Translations under genes and position numbers: made by a program
Shown: piece after piece, positions 7,571 through 16,421 of the stretch
Position numbering within the stretch: position 1 is the first letter of the stretch
Layout of the letters: each line of letters begins with the position of its first letter
Assembly: GCF_011090185.1 (NCBI RefSeq)
Contig: NZ_JAAFGS010000006.1
Location: 186,001 to 250,000 of the forward strand
DNA: 64,000 bases
Source: Saccharibacillus alkalitolerans
GTDB taxonomy: Bacteria; Bacillota; Bacilli; Paenibacillales; Paenibacillaceae
Direction: 5' to 3'
The notes under the pieces: model-generated
The model's input: the letters and a program-made list of their open reading frames with translations, nothing else
What the model was told of the DNA's origin: nothing
Database searches by the model: none

Positions 7571-8578
7571 ATGCAAAAAGGCAAAAAGACGAAACGGCTG
7601 ATTTGGATTCCCGCATTGTCTTCGCTGCTGCTTCTGGCGGCATGCGGTTCGCAGCAGTCGCCGACGGCGGGTGCCGAAGAGCGTCCGGAAGTCGGAGTCG
7701 TGCTGTCCGATGTAGGTCTTGGAGACCAGTCTTACAGCGACGCGGCATTCCGCGGACTGGCCAAGGCTCGCGATACGGACGGCGTATTGTTCGATTATCG
7801 GGAAATGAAGCAGGCCGGCACTTACGACGAAGCGTTCAAACAGCTGGTCGACGGGGACAACGATCTGGTCATCGGCCTCGGATACATGGTCAAAGAAAGT
7901 CTGGAGAAGATCGCCAAAGAATACCCCGACAAACAGTTTCTGATCGTCGACGACACGTCGGAGCTGCCGAACGTCGCTTCCATCACCTTCAAAGAAGAAG
8001 AAGGAAGCTATCTGGCGGGAGCCGTAGCAGGCCTGACGACGAAAAGCAATCACGTCGGCTTCCTCGGCGGCGTCGAATCGGATCTGCTGAAAAAGTTCGA
8101 GGCCGGCTACGAGCAGGGCGTGAAGGCGGCCAATCCTCAAGCTGACGTCAAAACGACTTATGCCGGCGATTTCGGCAAAGCGGATCTGGGCGCTTCGATT
8201 GCAGGTTCGATGATGCAAAATGACGACATCGACGTCGTCTACGCGGCTGCCGGGCTTACCGGCGTAGGGGCGCTGCAGGAAGCGGAAAAAGAGGGCAAGT
8301 ACGCAATCGGCGTCGATACGGATCAATTCTTTATCGCCGAAAAGGCAGTCGTTACCTCCATGGTCAAAAACGTGGACAATGCCATTTACAGCGCAGTCAA
8401 AACGTTCAACGAGAACGGCGGCAAGTTTCCTCAGAAAGATATGGTGTTCGGGTTGAAGGAAGAAGGCGTGGGGCTCGCTCCGATCCGTGTCGTGAATTTG
8501 ACGCCGGAGCAGCAGAAGCGGATCGACGAGCTGACCCAGGACCTGATCTCGGGCAAGATTACCATTCAGCTTCCCTAA
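7571..8578 (+). CDS. BMP/PnrA-family substrate-binding lipoprotein
   Basis: The 335-residue lipoprotein (lipobox LAAC, Cys25) belongs to the basic membrane protein (BMP/Med/PnrA) family, which binds purine nucleosides for ABC uptake. Visible family features are GVVLSDVGLGDQSYSD, LVIGLGYM, FLIVDDT, VGFLGG and YAIGVDTDQ. Unusually there is no ABC ATPase or permease beside it. Instead a chemoreceptor starts 22 bp downstream and is probably co-transcribed. The protein may therefore serve as a ligand-binding partner for that receptor rather than, or besides, a transporter. The ATG at 7571 follows a weak GGGGT-type site. Confidence 0.9.
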   Translation: MQKGKKTKRLIWIPALSSLLLLAACGSQQSPTAGAEERPEVGVVLSDVGLGDQSYSDAAFRGLAKARDTDGVLFDYREMKQAGTYDEAFKQLVDGDNDLVIGLGYMVKESLEKIAKEYPDKQFLIVDDTSELPNVASITFKEEEGSYLAGAVAGLTTKSNHVGFLGGVESDLLKKFEAGYEQGVKAANPQADVKTTYAGDFGKADLGASIAGSMMQNDDIDVVYAAAGLTGVGALQEAEKEGKYAIGVDTDQFFIAEKAVVTSMVKNVDNAIYSAVKTFNENGGKFPQKDMVFGLKEEGVGLAPIRVVNLTPEQQKRIDELTQDLISGKITIQLP

Positions 8579-8600
8579 AACCGGACGGAGGTAAAAGGTT

Positions 8601-10268
8601 ATGAAACTACAGGGCAAACTGCTCCTTAACGCCATGATCTCGCTGGCGGCTTCGCTGGCGCTGGTCGGCTATATCATTTTCCAACTGCTTCATATCAATT
8701 CGCAGAACCAGACGCTGGTTCCGGACATGCTGAACGTACAGCAGTTGAACGCCGATCTGGGCGGACTGAGCCAATCGCTGGACGGTTATTCGTTCTCGAT
8801 GACCGAAAGCAACAAAGCGGACGTGACGGGACAAATCGAGACCGTCAAGGCGACGCTGGCCCTGCTGACGAACAACGAAAACACGAGTCTGGATTCGGAA
8901 GAACAGCGCGGATGGCTGTCTTCTATCCAGACCAAGTTCACCGAACTGTCCGAAGGATCGCTGCAAGCGCTCGAAAAGCAGGACAGCCCGGAAGCGAAGC
9001 GCCAGGCGGCGCGTATTCAGGGCATTCAGAACGACGCCTACCGCCTCGATATCCTGACCAAAGAACGCTATGACCAGTACACGGCCGACTTGACGGCCGG
9101 CATCACTCTGACCTGGCAGATCGCTTTGGCGGGAGCGCTTCTTCTGCTGCTCGCGCTGGGATGGTTCAACGCAAACTTCGCGCGCAGGCTTGCCCGTCGT
9201 GCCCGCACCATGAAGGATGCGGCCGTGCGCATTGCGGACGGCGACCTCAGTCTCCAACTCGAAAAGTCCAAGGGACGCGACGAGCTGGACGAGCTGAACA
9301 ACGCTTTCGGAGTCATGGTCGATAACCTTCGGGGCATCGTGCGTTCGATCGAGGAGAGCGGCCTTGTGCTGGACCGCGTCGCCGGCGAGCTGGACGGCCA
9401 GAACGACAAAATGCAGGAAATCGTCTCCCAGGTCGCGACTTCGACCGAAGAACTGGCGATCGGCAGCCAGCGCATCGCGGAAGATCTCGGCGACACGGTC
9501 GAGACAGTCGACGGCATGCAGCGCAACTTCGAAGTAAACCTGGCCGAAACGACCGAGTCTTCTTCGGCTACGGAAGAAGCGCTTCGTTTCGTCGAGCACG
9601 GCGAATCCGTCATGCGCGAGCAGCTGCGCATCACGAGCGTCAACCGCTCCGCGATGTCGGAAGTGGAGCAGACGGTCGGCGAACTGGAATCCAGCGCGAG
9701 CCGGATCGCCACGATGACGCAGCAGGTCGCGCAGATCGCCAAGCAGACGACGCTGCTCTCGCTTAACGCTTCGATCGAAGCGGCGCGTGCGGGAGAAGCG
9801 GGCAAAGGCTTTGCCGTCGTCGCGGGCGAAGTGAACAAGCTCGCGGATCAGTCGGATTCCGCCGCGCGAGAAATTTTTGCGACGGTCGAGGAAATCTCCC
9901 AGGCGATGATCCGCGTCAAAGGCTCGGTCGAACAAAGCCTCGATTTGTTCCGCAAGCAGGAAGAAGCTTCGGCGGTCACGGAAGAATCGTTCGCCGCGAT
10001 CAGCGCGCAGGTTCGCCAGATCGCGGGCAGCGTAGGCAAACTGTCGCAGGACATGGAAGAATCGCGCCGCTTGAGCGTGCAGGTTCAGCAGGCGATCGAG
10101 AGCATCAGCGCCGTGACCGAGCAGTCCGCGGCGGGCAGCGAAGAGATTACGGCTTCGACGGACGAGCAGAAGCGCGCGTTCGAAGAAATCGGAGGCAAGG
10201 TCAAGGAACTGCTGCAGGTCCGCGAGGAAATGCAGCGGGAACTGTCGCGCTTCCGTCTCGACGCGTAA
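8601..10268 (+). CDS. Methyl-accepting chemotaxis protein
   Basis: The 555-residue transmembrane receptor has TM1 at about residues 7-27, an extracellular helical bundle to about 165, TM2 at about 170-190, a HAMP linker to about 245 and a cytoplasmic signalling domain. The conserved hairpin tip [20 protein letters not shown] is intact, so it should couple to CheW/CheA. The short helical sensor resembles four-helix-bundle sensors and could read a partner binding protein. The gene follows the BMP lipoprotein by 22 bp with GGAGGT before the ATG. A terminator follows. Confidence 0.95.
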   Translation: MKLQGKLLLNAMISLAASLALVGYIIFQLLHINSQNQTLVPDMLNVQQLNADLGGLSQSLDGYSFSMTESNKADVTGQIETVKATLALLTNNENTSLDSEEQRGWLSSIQTKFTELSEGSLQALEKQDSPEAKRQAARIQGIQNDAYRLDILTKERYDQYTADLTAGITLTWQIALAGALLLLLALGWFNANFARRLARRARTMKDAAVRIADGDLSLQLEKSKGRDELDELNNAFGVMVDNLRGIVRSIEESGLVLDRVAGELDGQNDKMQEIVSQVATSTEELAIGSQRIAEDLGDTVETVDGMQRNFEVNLAETTESSSATEEALRFVEHGESVMREQLRITSVNRSAMSEVEQTVGELESSASRIATMTQQVAQIAKQTTLLSLNASIEAARAGEAGKGFAVVAGEVNKLADQSDSAAREIFATVEEISQAMIRVKGSVEQSLDLFRKQEEASAVTEESFAAISAQVRQIAGSVGKLSQDMEESRRLSVQVQQAIESISAVTEQSAAGSEEITASTDEQKRAFEEIGGKVKELLQVREEMQRELSRFRLDA

Positions 10269-10311
10269 CGTTCGGCCGGTTCGTATTCGATACCCGCTCA
10301 TCAATCCAGAA

Positions 10312-10350
10312 AGCCCGGTCCCTCTCTCACGGAGAAGGGATCGGGCTTTT
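10312..10350 (+). terminator. Rho-independent terminator
   Basis: AGCCCGGTCCCT pairs with AGGGATCGGGCT (one G-U pair) and is followed by TTT, 45 bp after the chemoreceptor gene. Confidence 0.85.
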
Positions 10351-10391
10351 ATGTGTAAAAACATTTTCTATAAAAAAGTAAGTAAAAGCTG

Positions 10392-10420
10392 TTGCGCCCC
10401 GTAAAAAGCTGTGCTATGAT
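10392..10420 (+). promoter_or_regulatory. Sigma-A promoter of the FMN reductase gene
   Basis: TTGCGC (10392-10397), 17-bp spacer, TATGAT (10415-10420). An AT-rich stretch with AAGTTAGTTAACTT-like symmetry follows at about 10435-10450 and could be a regulator site. Confidence 0.65.
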
Positions 10421-10548
10421 TTATTCATAACAAAAAGTTAGTTAACTTAAAAAATAAACTTAAAGAGAAAAGGAATGCGATATGCGAATCAAATCCGCCG
10501 ACTCGTTTTCCGATCTGCCCAAATCGAAAACTATTGGAGGAATCAATC

Positions 10549-11106
10549 ATGGAAAAGTTGAACATCGGTATCATTCTGGGAAGCACGCGCGAAGGCCGCC
10601 TGAGCCCGCAGGTGGGCGAATGGGTCAAGCGCATCGCCGACGAGCGCGGAGACGCGAACTATCAGATCGTCGATATCGCGGACTATAAGCTGCCGCTGCT
10701 CGGCGAAGCCGACGCGACGGAGCAGGCGACCGCCTGGAACGCGAAGCTGGCGGAGCTCGACGGATTCGTCTTCATCGTGCAGGAATACAACCACAGCATC
10801 TCGGCCTCGCTCAAAAACGCGCTGGATTACGCCCGCGAAGCCTGGAACAACAAGGCGGCCGGCATCGTCAGCTACGGTTCGGTGGGCGGAGCCCGCGCGG
10901 CCGAGCACCTGCGCGGCATTCTGGGCGAGCTGTCCGTCGCCGACGTCCGCGTTCATCCGGCGCTGTCGCTGTTCACCGACTTCGAGAACGGCGCGACGTT
11001 CAAACCGGCCGATCTGCACCTGATCAACTTGAACGGCATGCTCGATCAAGTGCTGGCCTGGAGCGGAGCGCTTAAGACGCTGCGCGTTCCGGCGGAGGTA
11101 TTGTAA
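10549..11106 (+). CDS. NADPH-dependent FMN reductase family flavoprotein
   Basis: The 185-residue flavodoxin-fold enzyme uses NAD(P)H to reduce FMN or quinone-like substrates. The phosphate-binding loop GSTREGRLS lies near residues 10-18, and the segment VQEYNHSISASLKNALDY is the family hallmark (usually PEYNxSxPxxLKNAIDW). It resembles YieF/ChrR and azoreductase-like proteins. The ATG at 10549 is preceded by GGAGG at about 10 bp. The upstream in-frame TTG overlaps that ribosome site and is rejected. A monocistronic unit with a clear promoter and terminator. Confidence 0.92.
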   Translation: MEKLNIGIILGSTREGRLSPQVGEWVKRIADERGDANYQIVDIADYKLPLLGEADATEQATAWNAKLAELDGFVFIVQEYNHSISASLKNALDYAREAWNNKAAGIVSYGSVGGARAAEHLRGILGELSVADVRVHPALSLFTDFENGATFKPADLHLINLNGMLDQVLAWSGALKTLRVPAEVL

Positions 11107-11160
11107 GACGGTGCTGTAAGGTTCCTATGCAAGCATGACCCGGTTTTCCCCTCTGTTAGC

Positions 11161-11192
11161 AAAAGCCCGGTCCGTCAGCGGATCGGGCTTTT
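11161..11192 (+). terminator. Hairpin with T-run after the FMN reductase gene
   Basis: AAAAGCCCGGTCC and GGATCGGGCTTTT form an imperfect stem ending in TTTT. A second terminator lies 25 bp further. Confidence 0.75.
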
Positions 11193-11214
11193 GTTCGACC
11201 GTTTCCGCCATACG

Positions 11215-11254
11215 AAAAAAGGTCCGCTTCCCTAAGGGGAAAGCGGACCTTTTT
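11215..11254. terminator. Bidirectional terminator, FMN reductase / TerC
   Basis: GGTCCGCTT pairs with AAGCGGACC around CCC-TAA-GGG, with AAAAAA before and TTTTT after. It separates the convergent genes. Confidence 0.9.
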
Positions 11255-11288
11255 AACGATGCTGCGTATTTGCCTTATAAGCCGTTTC

Positions 11289-12044
11289 TTACTGTGCGGC
11301 GTTTTTGCGCACGCGGATCCGGTTGATCAGGAAAGTAATCGCAAAAACGGCGACCAAAATAACGAAGAACATGCCATGGCTCATCTCATAAACTTCGGCC
11401 GTACTGAGAATCATTTTGACGCCGATGATAAAGATCAGAACAAAAGCCGCATTTTCGAGCTCCGGAATCTTCTCCATGAGCTTAAGGATGACCGTCGCGA
11501 CCAGACGCATCATCAGGATGCCCAGGAGGCCGCCGGCGATCAAGATCCACGGGTTCGGCGAGATGGCGAACGCGGCGAGAATCGAGTCGATGGAGAACGC
11601 GATGTCCATCAGTTCGACCGTGATGATCGTACGGACGAACAGGCTCAGTCCGGTCTTGGCCAGCAGTTTCTGCAGCGAAGACTCTTCTTCGCCTTCTTCG
11701 TCGTCGTCTCCTCCGCTCCTTGCCTTATCCCAGAAATGCTTGATGGCGATCCAGAGCAGGTAGGCGGCGCCGATATATTTGACCCAGGCGATCTGAACGA
11801 GGTAAATGCCGACCCCGATCGCGATAATCCGGAAAATATAGGCTCCCCACAACCCGTAAAGCAGCGCTTTTCTTCTCTGTTTCTCCGGCAGCTTGTTGAC
11901 GATCGCGGCAAGAACGAGCGCGTTATCCGCCGACAACAAACCTTCGATTACGATCAGCGACAAGATGAATCCCCATCCCGCAGGCGTCGCGAACGCTTCG
12001 AGGAAGGTGCTCATTTCGAACAGATGGCTGTAGCCCATTTCCAT
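11289..12044 (-). CDS. TerC-family integral membrane protein
   Basis: The 251-residue protein has about seven membrane segments. Two TerC signatures are visible, EGLLSADNALVLAAIVNKL near residues 34-52 and ELMDIAFSIDSILAAFAIS in the second half. The paired Asp/Asn residues are the likely metal site. Bacillus relatives (YceF, YkoY) act in manganese efflux and metallation of exported enzymes. A loop with an acidic DDDEEGEEE tract lies between the halves. The start at 12044 follows AAAGGG. The leader upstream contains a long-range inverted repeat, but I do not find a yybP-ykoY riboswitch in it. Confidence 0.92.
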   Translation of the reverse strand: MEMGYSHLFEMSTFLEAFATPAGWGFILSLIVIEGLLSADNALVLAAIVNKLPEKQRRKALLYGLWGAYIFRIIAIGVGIYLVQIAWVKYIGAAYLLWIAIKHFWDKARSGGDDDEEGEEESSLQKLLAKTGLSLFVRTIITVELMDIAFSIDSILAAFAISPNPWILIAGGLLGILMMRLVATVILKLMEKIPELENAAFVLIFIIGVKMILSTAEVYEMSHGMFFVILVAVFAITFLINRIRVRKNAAQ

Positions 12045-12083
12045 TCTTTTACAACCCTTTCCTGGTTATATGTTGGTAATTAC

Positions 12084-12199
12084 ACTTGCACCTTTGTATT
12101 ACGAACGAAGAGGCGCCGCGTTTCAACCCGTTTCCGAAAAAAATCGACTGTCGCGCAGAGCTTTAAACTCCTTTTCCGTCAAAGCGTACAAGTGCAAGT
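12084..12199 (-). other. terC leader with closing inverted repeat and possible 27-codon ORF
   Basis: GTGCAAGT (12192-12199) and ACTTGCAC (12084-12091) are perfect 8-bp arms, extended by TACAA/TTGTA, that could close an RNA domain of about 115 nt in the terC leader. A short ORF on the minus strand, ATG at 12206 to stop at 12123, reads MLNLHLYALTEKEF and onward. It looks protein-like but lacks a clear ribosome site. Either could be a control element, but neither matches a motif I know. Confidence 0.3.
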
Positions 12200-12308
12200 T
12201 TAGCATAATTGCGGAAGAATGGAAGAGGGAGATTCGATTCGCAGGTAAGCAGGGACGGGTAACGGGTAGAAAGACAATGAACAGGCGGAGGAAGGGGCAG
12301 ATCATTTC

Positions 12309-13118
12309 ATGAAGCGAACGGCCATCCACACGATCGGCAGCACAAATTTTAACGTATCGGTGCAGGGACAGGGCAGCCCGCTTATTCTTCTGCACGGCGC
12401 ATACTGCAATCTCGGCGTATGGGACGAACACGTCGAGCTGCTGTCCCGCAGCTTTACGGTGATCCGCTACGATCAGCGGGGATACGGCAGAAGCGACGCG
12501 GTCAAACATGCGTTTTCCCACTATCTGGACTTGAAAGCGATCCTCGATTACTTCGGCCTGCGCCGCGCTTCGATCATCGGCTCCTGCAGCGGCGGGGCCG
12601 TCGCGCTTGATTTCGCGCTCGCTTACCCCGAATATGTCGAGCAGCTTATCCTGATCGCGCCTTCCCTGAACGGCATGCTTCCTCCGCTTCGCCTCATGAC
12701 GGAAAGGGTTCGCGACGTCTGGCGGGTCAGGAGGGAAGGAATCGAGCGCGGAGCGGCAGCGTTCGTGCGAAGCCGTTATTGGAGATATGCCGTTCCCCGC
12801 GACCGGAGAGCCCGCGCGCGGCTGAAGGAGATGTATCTCGCGAACGGCGTGCACTACCGCTCGCGCCTGAGCATGCAGCGCCCGCTGCTTCCGCTTGCGC
12901 GCAAACGGCTGCGGGAGATCGAGTGTCCCGTGCTGATCGTGGAGGGCGAGTGGGATGCGGCGTTCAACCGGAAGGCGGGCCGCTATTTGCACAATCAAAT
13001 CATGCATTCCTCGCTGATCCGGATGGAAGGCTGCGGTCATTATCCGCATTTGGAACAGCCGCTCGAATTTTCGGCGATTGCCATAAGCGCGCTGAAATCT
13101 TCGGCTGCAAGGCGTTGA
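12309..13118 (+). CDS. Alpha/beta hydrolase with Cys at the nucleophile position
   Basis: The 269-residue protein has the canonical fold marks: oxyanion region ILLHGAYCN (27-34), VIRYDQRGYGRSD, an acid in EGEWDAAFN and the catalytic His in GCGHYPH. The nucleophile elbow reads IIGSCSGGAVAL, so alignment with GxSxGG puts Cys93 where Ser is expected. Cysteine nucleophiles are known in dienelactone hydrolase (GYCLGG), so the enzyme may be active with altered chemistry. The cap region (120-200) is very Arg-rich. The ATG at 12309 follows GGAAGGGG. It is not clearly linked to its neighbours. Confidence 0.85.
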   Translation: MKRTAIHTIGSTNFNVSVQGQGSPLILLHGAYCNLGVWDEHVELLSRSFTVIRYDQRGYGRSDAVKHAFSHYLDLKAILDYFGLRRASIIGSCSGGAVALDFALAYPEYVEQLILIAPSLNGMLPPLRLMTERVRDVWRVRREGIERGAAAFVRSRYWRYAVPRDRRARARLKEMYLANGVHYRSRLSMQRPLLPLARKRLREIECPVLIVEGEWDAAFNRKAGRYLHNQIMHSSLIRMEGCGHYPHLEQPLEFSAIAISALKSSAARR

Positions 13119-13265
13119 GGGAGCCGGAGGAACGAATGTGTGCGACGTCGTGAATTTTAAGCGTCGCGCAGCCGATATAAGGGGAAGAGTCAAGCGAAAA
13201 GCCTCGGCGGGCGGCTCGTTTTGTCAAGAAACGCCGGCCTGCTTGAAGAAAGGAATGTTCCGCAC

Positions 13266-14000
13266 ATGAAAAAGAAACTCGCGCTGCTCTTGGCGTTGGC
13301 GCTGCCTCTCGGCGCGGCCGTTCCGGCGGGAGAAGGATCGCCTTCGGCGGAAGCCGCTTCGGCCAAGCAGTGGCTGCAGCTCTCGTCCCGCGCGACGTAT
13401 TACGGCGAAGTGGCGAACGGGCAGCCGAACGGGCAGGGCACGATCAGATGGGGAGACGACAAGTATTATTCCGGAAGCTTCGCCTACGGAAAGCGCAGCG
13501 GCAGAGGCAAATACGTCAACGCGTACGTCGACGGCGGCACGCAGCGTCAGCACCGGGTCGTCTATCAAGGGTCATGGAGCGGAGACGCCATGAACGGCAG
13601 CGGCACCCGAACCGAACAGGTGAAGGAAGCGGACGGCAGTCCGTTCTCGGACGGCATCGAAGTCGGCGTGTTCCGAGCGAATGAACTGAATCGGGGCTAC
13701 AAGGTCGTTCATGCGATGGCGGACCCGGATTACAGCTTCTCTTACCGCGCGAAAAATTACCGGCTCGATATTTTGGGCAGCAACGTCAGTCTGGTTTCGG
13801 ATTGGAAGACAGGCACGCTGTTCGACGTCCGGTACCGAAAAGGCTCGATCAGCAGGAGCTATTCGCTGTTTCAGGGCAGCACGGACGCCGAGGAGAAGGC
13901 CCGTCTCGCTTCGCTGAAATATTTGCGGGGCGTCACGGACGAAGTTACGCCTATTCTATGGCGGTTCAGGGCACTGTCCGAGCGTCTGACTTTGAAGTGA
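13266..14000 (+). CDS. Secreted MORN-repeat protein (paralogue 2)
   Basis: The 244-residue protein has the same length and layout as the product of 3671-4405: a signal peptide (MKKKLALLLALALPLG), MORN units YYGEVANGQPNGQGTI, YSGSFAYGKRSGRGKY and YQGSWSGDAMNGSGTR, and the conserved C-terminal domain with YKVVHAMADPDYSFSY and SLKYLRG. This C-terminal domain, about 110 residues, is not itself a MORN repeat and is the part I cannot assign. The ATG at 13266 is chosen from the signal peptide and the AAAGGA site. The role is probably extracellular or wall-associated. Confidence 0.85.
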   Translation: MKKKLALLLALALPLGAAVPAGEGSPSAEAASAKQWLQLSSRATYYGEVANGQPNGQGTIRWGDDKYYSGSFAYGKRSGRGKYVNAYVDGGTQRQHRVVYQGSWSGDAMNGSGTRTEQVKEADGSPFSDGIEVGVFRANELNRGYKVVHAMADPDYSFSYRAKNYRLDILGSNVSLVSDWKTGTLFDVRYRKGSISRSYSLFQGSTDAEEKARLASLKYLRGVTDEVTPILWRFRALSERLTLK

Positions 14001-14111
14001 ACGAAGGATGCGATGCCCGGAAGGGTCTCCGTTTGAAGCCGTTTTTCGACGCTTGCGCGCGAAGAACGGCTTTTTGCCGTGCGCGGACAGCTCGAAAAAG
14101 TCCTTAAAAAC

Positions 14112-14140
14112 AAAAAAATTCCTGGACCATGTCCGGGAAT
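14112..14140 (-). terminator. Minus-strand terminator after the HD gene
   Basis: On the minus strand ATTCCCGGA pairs with TCCAGGAAT and is followed by a run of seven T, about 65 bp beyond the stop of the HD-domain gene. Confidence 0.75.
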
Positions 14141-14203
14141 GCTTCTTGCTGCCGTATATTCGCGTTGGGCCCCCGGCCAAAGCCGGGTACCGCGCCAGGC
14201 GCC

Positions 14204-14833
14204 TTATTGGGCCAGCGCTTCCTTCGTAATGAGTTTGAGATCGACCGGCGACAGCGTTTCTTCATTGATCATTTCCGGCAGAATATGTTCCAGGAAGTAA
14301 TCGACGCAGTTCAGCTTGATTCGCTTGATCTTGACGAGCGCATTGCGGTACATCGCCACGAATTCCTTTTCCGTATTGCCTTTTTGCAGTTCGGCGAACG
14401 CTTCGTAGACCTGATCCATCTTGTCCGCGACTTCGAGAATAAGCCCTTCGAGCGATTCGTCCTTGCCCTCGCGCAGCTGTCTGCGGAAAGTCGGCTTGAA
14501 CTCTTCCGGAATATTTTCTTCAATAAAATGCGCGATCATGCCTTCTTCGACCTGCTGGATCAGCTGGCGCAGCTCCGGCGACGAATGCTTGACCGGCGTC
14601 TTGATATCCCCGATAAAAATTTCTCCGTAATCATGGCTGCTCGTAATTTCGTAAAGCTTTTTCCAGTCGATTACGGCGCCGTGTTTTTCTTCGATATCGG
14701 CGAGCGTCTTGGCGTACTGGACCACTTTCCAGGAGTGCGCGGCCACGCTGTGTTCTTCGAACTTGAATTTGCCCGGACAGCGGATGATGCGTTCCAGCCC
14801 GTCGAGCGAGCGGAAATAGCGGTGAATTCCCAT
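14204..14833 (-). CDS. HD-domain nucleotidase, YfbR-like
   Basis: The 209-residue protein has the HD_3/YfbR arrangement: an RxxR start (IHRYFRSLDGLERI), then EEHSVAAHSWKV with the first metal His, ITSSHDYGEIFIGDI with the HD pair, and a later ADKMDQVYEAF aspartate. YfbR of E. coli is a deoxyribonucleoside 5'-monophosphatase, and a related role in nucleotide clean-up is likely. The helix-rich C-terminus is intact. The ATG at 14833 follows AGAAGGAAA. It is a single gene. Confidence 0.85.
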   Translation of the reverse strand: MGIHRYFRSLDGLERIIRCPGKFKFEEHSVAAHSWKVVQYAKTLADIEEKHGAVIDWKKLYEITSSHDYGEIFIGDIKTPVKHSSPELRQLIQQVEEGMIAHFIEENIPEEFKPTFRRQLREGKDESLEGLILEVADKMDQVYEAFAELQKGNTEKEFVAMYRNALVKIKRIKLNCVDYFLEHILPEMINEETLSPVDLKLITKEALAQ

Positions 14834-14971
14834 GTCTTTTCCTTCTTTCGCGAATGTCTTGATTTGAATAGTTAGAGTAGGGCACCTTCAGTATAGGCAT
14901 GTCATGTTCGGGGAAAGTCAACGGACGGTCAAGCGGCGGTCAAAGATGACGCGAATGCGGTCTTTTTTGAA

Positions 14972-15029
14972 AAAAGAACCCCTTACGCTCTCCGAAAGCC
15001 GAACAGCCTTCAGGGAACGTTAAGGGGTA
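14972..15029 (-). terminator. Minus-strand terminator of the amino-acid permease gene
   Basis: On the minus strand ACCCCTTAACG and CGTAAGGGGT form the stem, with a smaller internal hairpin, followed by TTCTTTTTTC. Confidence 0.8.
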
Positions 15030-15077
15030 TTCCAGGACTCGCCGAATCTTTTTACCGCGGCTTCGTCAGGGACAAAC

Positions 15078-16421
15078 TCATGAGGCACGGCCGCTGCGTT
15101 TCTTCATCAAATAAAATACCGGCAGTCCCGCCAGCGTAATGCCGATGCCGATCAGCGAGCGGACGGGGCTGTCCAGCAGCGTGCTGACCAAAATATAAAG
15201 CCCGCCCGCGATGCCGACAATCGGCGTGATCGGATAGAGGGGGACCCGGTACCGGCCCGCCGCCGAAGCGACTTTGCGGCGCAGGATGAAGACGCCGAAC
15301 ACGCCCGCCGTGAAGAAAATCCAGAGCACGAACACGAGCAGGTCGGTCAGCGTGTTGAACGTGCCCGAGAAGATGTACACCGCCGCCAGAGCCGTTTGGA
15401 AAATGAGGGCGTTCGCGGGGGTGCCGAACCGGGGATGAATCTGCCGCAGGAAGCCCGAGAACGGCGCGATGCCGCGTTCGCCCATGGCTTGAGGCACGCG
15501 CGCTGCGGTCATCAGATAGCCGTTCAGCGCGCCCAATACGGAGACGATGATGCCCGCGGTGATAAACGCGCCGCCTCCGCCGCCGAGCAGCGCTTCGGCC
15601 GCATCGGCGCCGGGAGTCGGCGACGAGACGATCTGCTCGAACGGCAGCGCCCGGAAAATCGCGAGGTTGAACAGGACGTATACGACGATGACGAACGATA
15701 CGCCGATCAGAATGACTTTGGGCAGCGTCTTGGCCGGATTTTTCATTTCGCCGGCCATATTGGTCACGCCGATCCAGCCGTCGTAAGCCCACAGCGTACC
15801 GAGGATAGCCGCGCCGAAGCCTGCCGCGCCGGCCGACAGGCCGGTCACGCCGGCAAAGCCCGGCTGGCTGCCGGCCAGCAGCCCGAACGCCACAATGCCT
15901 ACGACCGGAACCAGCTTGCCCGCCGTTGCCAGCAGTTGGATAAAGCCGCCGTATTTGGTCGAAATCACGTTCATGAGCAGGATGAAGAGCAGAATGCCGA
16001 CGGCGAGCATCTTCTGCTGCATGCCGTTCATCGGCAGAAAATACCCCGAATACGAAGCGAACGCGATAGCCAGCGCCGCGACGGAAGCGGGATATGAAAT
16101 GACCGCCTGCACCCAGCCGAGCAGAAAACCGACGGTCTCGCCGTACAGTTCTTCGAGATAGGCATACAGGCCGCCGGCTCTCGGAATGGCCGCGGCGATC
16201 TCCGCGACGGAGAGGGCGGAAGCGAGCGTAATGATGCCGCCGGCCACCCAGGCCAGAATGCTCAGCCAGGGAGAGCCCGCGTTGGCCAGCACGATGCCCG
16301 GCTTCAAGAAAATACCCGAACCGATAATCATGCCGACGACGATCGCCATCGCTTCAAGGAACGTTATCGACTTTTTTAATTCGGAAGAAGAGGGAGTTTG
16401 ACGGTTGGACAAGGGATTCAC
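15078..16421 (-). CDS. APC-family amino acid permease
   Basis: The 447-residue protein has twelve predicted membrane helices. Helix 1 carries MAIVVGMIIGSGIFLKPG, the substrate-binding GSGIF motif of APC transporters, and AAIPRAGGLYAYLEELYG follows in helix 3. It resembles SteT/LAT-type exchangers and YfnA-like permeases. The substrate is not readable. The start is taken as GTG at 16421 with AAAGGA only 3-4 bp upstream; the close spacing leaves a downstream TTG (three codons on) possible. A much longer reading frame upstream shows no membrane or family features and is rejected. Confidence 0.9.
   Translation of the reverse strand: MNPLSNRQTPSSSELKKSITFLEAMAIVVGMIIGSGIFLKPGIVLANAGSPWLSILAWVAGGIITLASALSVAEIAAAIPRAGGLYAYLEELYGETVGFLLGWVQAVISYPASVAALAIAFASYSGYFLPMNGMQQKMLAVGILLFILLMNVISTKYGGFIQLLATAGKLVPVVGIVAFGLLAGSQPGFAGVTGLSAGAAGFGAAILGTLWAYDGWIGVTNMAGEMKNPAKTLPKVILIGVSFVIVVYVLFNLAIFRALPFEQIVSSPTPGADAAEALLGGGGGAFITAGIIVSVLGALNGYLMTAARVPQAMGERGIAPFSGFLRQIHPRFGTPANALIFQTALAAVYIFSGTFNTLTDLLVFVLWIFFTAGVFGVFILRRKVASAAGRYRVPLYPITPIVGIAGGLYILVSTLLDSPVRSLIGIGITLAGLPVFYLMKKRSGRAS

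Noticed and set aside
8607-10364. 585-codon minus-strand open frame opposite the chemoreceptor gene
   Set aside because: It mirrors the chemoreceptor codons and its Arg/Phe/Leu-rich product has no domain. Similar long shadows lie opposite the sugar-binding gene, the YesM-like kinase and the esterase gene (29566-31572).
12045-12300. yybP-ykoY manganese riboswitch upstream of terC
   Set aside because: The conserved core of that riboswitch is not present. Only a long-range inverted repeat is.
14129-14875. 248-codon plus-strand frame opposite the HD nucleotidase gene
   Set aside because: It is a shadow frame; the minus-strand protein carries the HD motifs and has a proper ribosome site.
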